The translations under genes and the position numbers were made by a program. Below the pieces are notes generated by a model. That model was not told where the DNA came from, did not search any database, and saw only the letters and a list, made by a program, of their open reading frames with translations. Shown in pieces: positions 60,890 to 64,000 of a DNA stretch of 64,000 nt. Each line of letters opens with the position of its first letter. Position 1 is the first letter of the stretch. The DNA is taken from positions 62,001 through 126,000 of the forward strand of contig NZ_JACJON010000034.1 of the NCBI RefSeq assembly GCF_014695585.1. Reading direction: 5' to 3'. Source of the stretch: Microcoleus sp. FACHB-831. Lineage in GTDB: Bacteria > Cyanobacteriota > Cyanobacteriia > Cyanobacteriales > FACHB-T130.

Positions 60890-62233
60890 ATGGGTATCTT
60901 GCAATCTGCCTATGCAGCACCTTTGGCGATCGCGATCTTCATCGTCACTCTCATCCTAGTTATCTGGCAACCGCGAGGACTGGGCATAGGATTTAGCGCG
61001 ATCGCAGGAGCTATATTTGCTCTTGCTACTGGCGTTGTCAGTTGGCAAGATATTCCCCAGGTTTGGGGTATTGTTTGGAATGCCACTTTTACCCTAGTTG
61101 CTCTAATAATTATTTCCCTGATCCTGGATGCAGCCGGATTCTTTCGGTGGTTGGCAATGCACCTTGCAAGGTGGGGGCTAGGAAGAGGAGGGTTGTTGTT
61201 TTCACTTGTGGTGTTGTTGGGAGCAGCAGTAACGGCACTATTAACAAACGACGGCACGGTATTGATTTGGACGCCAACTGTAATGGAAATGCTGCTGGCG
61301 CTGGGCTTTAGCAAGGAAGCAACCTTGGCCTTTGTTATAGCAAGCGGCTTTATTGCCGACGCTACAAGCCTACCCTTTCCAGTTAGTAACCTGGTGAATA
61401 TAATTACTGCTGACTATTTTAAAATTTCCTTTTTGCGCTATTCCTTGGTTATGGTTCCGTGTACCTTAGTAGCGATTGCAACCAGTTTGGGGGTTTTATG
61501 GTTCTACTTTGGTCGCTATATACCCAAGACTTATAATATTAGCGGTTTACAACTAACAAGCGATCGCATCATAAAAGATCCCCTCGTTTTCCGTTATAGT
61601 TTTGTTGTTTTAGGATTGCTGCTGCTTGGCTACTTCTTTGCTGAACCGCTAGGGGCTCCAGTTTCCTTCATTGCTGGTTTGGGAGCCTTATTCATGCTGG
61701 CGCTAGCTGGACGCTGGTTTCACCGAAAAACAGCTAGGGTAATTAACTTAAAGCAAGTTTTGCGGGAAGCGCCTTGGCAAGTAATTTTATTTAGCTTGGG
61801 TATGTATTTAGTTGTCACAGGACTCCGCAATGTTGGCTTAACCAACGGACTCAGCGATCGCTTACAATATCTTTCCCATTGGGGAATTACCCAAGTGGCA
61901 ATTGGTACTGGGTTTTTGGCTACCTTGCTGGCTTCAGTGATGAACAATCTGCCCGCAGTGCTGATTAACGCTATAGCAATTCAAGACACTGATGTTACCA
62001 GTCCTCATATTAGAGAAGCAATGATCTACGCCAATGCGATCGCTTGCGATTTGGGAGCAAAAATAACTCCCATTGGTAGTTTAGCAACTCTGCTGTGGAT
62101 GGACGTATTGGCGCGCAAAGGAATCCGCATCAGTTGGGTTCAATATATTCGCACCAGCATCATCCTCACCCTGCCAGTTTTGTTTGTAACGCTTCTGAGT
62201 TTAGCTATTTGGCTACCCTGGCTGATTGCGTGA
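60890..62233 (+). CDS. arsB: ArsB/NhaD-type arsenite efflux transporter
   Basis: 447 residues and about 11 membrane helices. The ArsB family is shown by LLTNDGTVLIWTPTVMEML and by FIADATSLPFPVSNLVNII, the two conserved half-sites of the IT-superfamily fold, and by MNNLPAVLINAIAI in the second half. It would export arsenite or antimonite. No arsenate reductase, ArsR repressor or ArsA ATPase is adjacent, so it would work alone as a secondary pump. The start ATG is preceded by an AT-rich leader with no strong ribosome site. Confidence 0.88.
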   Translation: MGILQSAYAAPLAIAIFIVTLILVIWQPRGLGIGFSAIAGAIFALATGVVSWQDIPQVWGIVWNATFTLVALIIISLILDAAGFFRWLAMHLARWGLGRGGLLFSLVVLLGAAVTALLTNDGTVLIWTPTVMEMLLALGFSKEATLAFVIASGFIADATSLPFPVSNLVNIITADYFKISFLRYSLVMVPCTLVAIATSLGVLWFYFGRYIPKTYNISGLQLTSDRIIKDPLVFRYSFVVLGLLLLGYFFAEPLGAPVSFIAGLGALFMLALAGRWFHRKTARVINLKQVLREAPWQVILFSLGMYLVVTGLRNVGLTNGLSDRLQYLSHWGITQVAIGTGFLATLLASVMNNLPAVLINAIAIQDTDVTSPHIREAMIYANAIACDLGAKITPIGSLATLLWMDVLARKGIRISWVQYIRTSIILTLPVLFVTLLSLAIWLPWLIA

Positions 62234-62533
62234 TTTGTTTTAATCTTTAAATAACTGGTTATATACCAGCATATGTATTTCACTATTATTTGTAGTTAAT
62301 AATACATAAACAAGTAAAATAACTGAGTGAAATCCTGTCATTTTGTAGATTGAGTTGAGGTTTCGCTTCCCCTATCCACATTCTAGAAATAATTAAGTGT
62401 GGCTACTTATAATAGATCGCTAATGTAATGTAAGCCAGCAGAGCCAAATTATTTGCTAAGTTATATCTAAAATATAAAATCCTACCAGGGTGCAGCAAAG
62501 ACACCACTAATGCGATCGCACTGCATTTTCCTG

Positions 62534-63823
62534 ATGAAAAAGATATTTGCTTACATCACCCTCAGCTTACCCGTCGCTCTTTTTATTCTGCTCTGGCGCA
62601 TGCAACCTTTGGGGAATGGGGAACTCAGTCAGTCTGAATGTCCCGTGAAACAGAAGAATATACCAATAGCCGCCATTCCCCAACCTAAAAAGACACCCGC
62701 ACAGAAACAAAAAGCGACCAAGCGCGTACCCCTCTTACCCACCAAAGGGTTGCAAACTGTGGCTTGTTGTCCGCTTAGCACTTGCCTAGATGTGCAGATA
62801 TGGGAGCGAAACGGTCAACCAGGAGATAAAAAAGCACTGTTGAACGCGATCGCGCGAAGTCTGCAATACTTGCAAACTGGGGATGCTGCTACTGTTTACA
62901 AACGCTATCAAGTCGCTGGGATTACCCGCGATCGCGTCCTTCGCAGTCTCAAAAGATTTCGCGAACTGGTACTCAAGTCTAATTCAGCCGCAGAACTTCA
63001 AGCAGCCGTCAACCGCGAGTTTATCTTTTACCAGTCTGTGGGACACGACGCCAAAGGAAGCGTTTTGTTTACCGCCTACTACGAGCCGATTTATGCCGCC
63101 AGTCGCGTTCGTACCGCAGAATATCGCTATCCCATCTATCGGCTACCACCAGATTTGGAGTCTTGGCCTCAGCCCCATCCTACTAGGGAACAACTAGAAG
63201 GCAAGGATGGTTTGCAATTTTCCAAAACTCGGTTGCGGGGGTTGGAGTTGTTCTGGCTGCGATCGCGCATGGATGCATTCATAGCTCAAATCGAAGGTTC
63301 TGCCCGACTTGAGTTGACTGATGGTAGTCAGACTACTGTAGGCTATGCCGGAAATACAAAATACTCCTATACCAGCATAGGCCGAGAACTGGCAGAAGAT
63401 GGCAAATTACCATTAGAGGGCATGACTATGCCAATTATTCTCCAGTATTTCAACAAGCATCCTCTTGAATTGAATAACTATCTACCGCGCAATCGCAGCT
63501 TTGTTTTCTTTCAGGACAACAAAGGTAAACCAGCGATGGGTAGCATCAACGTACCAGTGACAGCAGAACGCTCCATTGCAACAGATAAATCCCTAATGCC
63601 TCCTGGCGCTTTAGCCTTCATTCGCACCTCTATTCCTTTTGTTAATAACTCTGGAAAAATAGAGCATCGTATTGTTAGCCGCTACGTTCTTGACCAGGAT
63701 ACAGGTGGCGCGATTAAAGGAGCTGGTCGAGTAGATTATTTTTTAGGAACTGGCAAACAAGCGGGCGATCGCGCTGGCGTCACAGTCAGCACCGGAAACC
63801 TATATTATCTGTTGCTCAAGTAA
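62534..63823 (+). CDS. mltA: Membrane-bound lytic murein transglycosylase A (MltA)
   Basis: 429 residues from ATG 62534, where a signal peptide begins (MKKIFAYITLSLPVALFILL); the ATG eight codons earlier would put extra residues before it. A Lys/Pro-rich linker follows, then the MltA domain: VLFTAYYEPIYAASRV, FSKTRLRGLELFWLRSRMDA and the double-psi 3D domain NLYYLLLK-terminated with VDYFLGTGKQAGDRAG, which contains the catalytic Asp (DYFLG). It cleaves the glycan strands of peptidoglycan in the periplasm, making 1,6-anhydro ends. No lipobox is obvious, unlike in E. coli MltA. Confidence 0.92.
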   Translation: MKKIFAYITLSLPVALFILLWRMQPLGNGELSQSECPVKQKNIPIAAIPQPKKTPAQKQKATKRVPLLPTKGLQTVACCPLSTCLDVQIWERNGQPGDKKALLNAIARSLQYLQTGDAATVYKRYQVAGITRDRVLRSLKRFRELVLKSNSAAELQAAVNREFIFYQSVGHDAKGSVLFTAYYEPIYAASRVRTAEYRYPIYRLPPDLESWPQPHPTREQLEGKDGLQFSKTRLRGLELFWLRSRMDAFIAQIEGSARLELTDGSQTTVGYAGNTKYSYTSIGRELAEDGKLPLEGMTMPIILQYFNKHPLELNNYLPRNRSFVFFQDNKGKPAMGSINVPVTAERSIATDKSLMPPGALAFIRTSIPFVNNSGKIEHRIVSRYVLDQDTGGAIKGAGRVDYFLGTGKQAGDRAGVTVSTGNLYYLLLK

Positions 63824-64000
63824 TAAAATTATCGCTTTGAACAACCAGTAACACTTTTCGTGCGAATGTTATTTATCACTGGCCAAAAGTATTAAAGGCC
63901 ATAGCTTTCCGTTCTTTTTCATCCCAGCCTTTACTCCCTGGCGGGAATACGTTTATATTACTTAGTCGCTTTTGTGAAACTCACGCCAGATTGCAATCGA

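Overview
The window is chromosomal DNA from a cyanobacterium. The octamer GCGATCGC (HIP1) recurs throughout, and the window carries magnesium chelatase subunit D, four high-light-inducible proteins, a group 3 sigma factor of the SigF type, cyanobacteria-only small families (DUF1830, DUF3285, DUF4327, TIGR04376), and large fused serine/threonine kinase-histidine kinase proteins. The number of signalling proteins and dispersed palindromes suggests a large-genome, probably filamentous, species, but the species cannot be fixed from the sequence. I recognised no tRNA, rRNA, CRISPR array, insertion sequence or prophage.

Layout. 0-5 kb: end of a TIGR04376 gene, a HAD phosphatase, a broken htpX protease gene, a fluoride channel (crcB) and a seven-bladed WD40 protein. 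5-12 kb: exported and membrane proteins, an M20 amidohydrolase, a pilin-like protein and a zinc-ribbon serine/threonine kinase. 11.8-12.9 kb: two paralogous tiny proteins, each built of two copies of one FDFDK motif. 13-20.3 kb: an ATP-grasp ligase of the PGM1 type and an 1820-residue kinase/AAA/GAF/histidine kinase. 20.8-25.6 kb: a urea/amide-type ABC transporter operon with a permease-ATPase fusion. 25.6-31 kb: an Xaa-Pro aminopeptidase, a cysteine-less AhpD-like protein, a GAF-adenylate cyclase and a metallo-beta-lactamase-like protein. 30-33.5 kb: the prfB-DUF3285-ybeY-dgkA-pabA cluster; prfB carries the programmed +1 frameshift and lies beside the debris of a second RF2 gene. 34-43.5 kb: a Bax inhibitor-1 protein, sigF, a membrane protein, chlD, aquaporin, a HEPN-RNase III fusion and a YihY/BrkB protein. 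44-54 kb: nitrite reductase nirBD, a histidine kinase, DUF1830, a cyclic di-AMP (ydaO/yuaA) riboswitch heading an NrtABD/CmpABD-type transporter operon, and a stress protein. 54-56 kb: four tandem hli genes. 56.3-64 kb: a roughly 1050-residue membrane-anchored repeat protein, an exported protein, a DUF4327 protein, an ArsB-type transporter and MltA.

How the genes connect. Nitrogen acquisition recurs: a urea/amide-type importer, nirBD with a GTA-N8-TAC (NtcA-like) sequence upstream, and a nitrate/bicarbonate-class importer that appears to be under c-di-AMP control. Light and stress functions include chlD, the hli cluster, sigF and a universal stress protein. RNA processing and translation include ybeY, prfB and the HEPN-RNase III protein.

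The observations most worth pursuing are the HEPN-RNase III fusion, the repeat-built membrane protein at 56.4-59.5 kb, the paired FDFDK mini-proteins, the c-di-AMP riboswitch on a nitrate/bicarbonate-class transporter, and the prfB locus.
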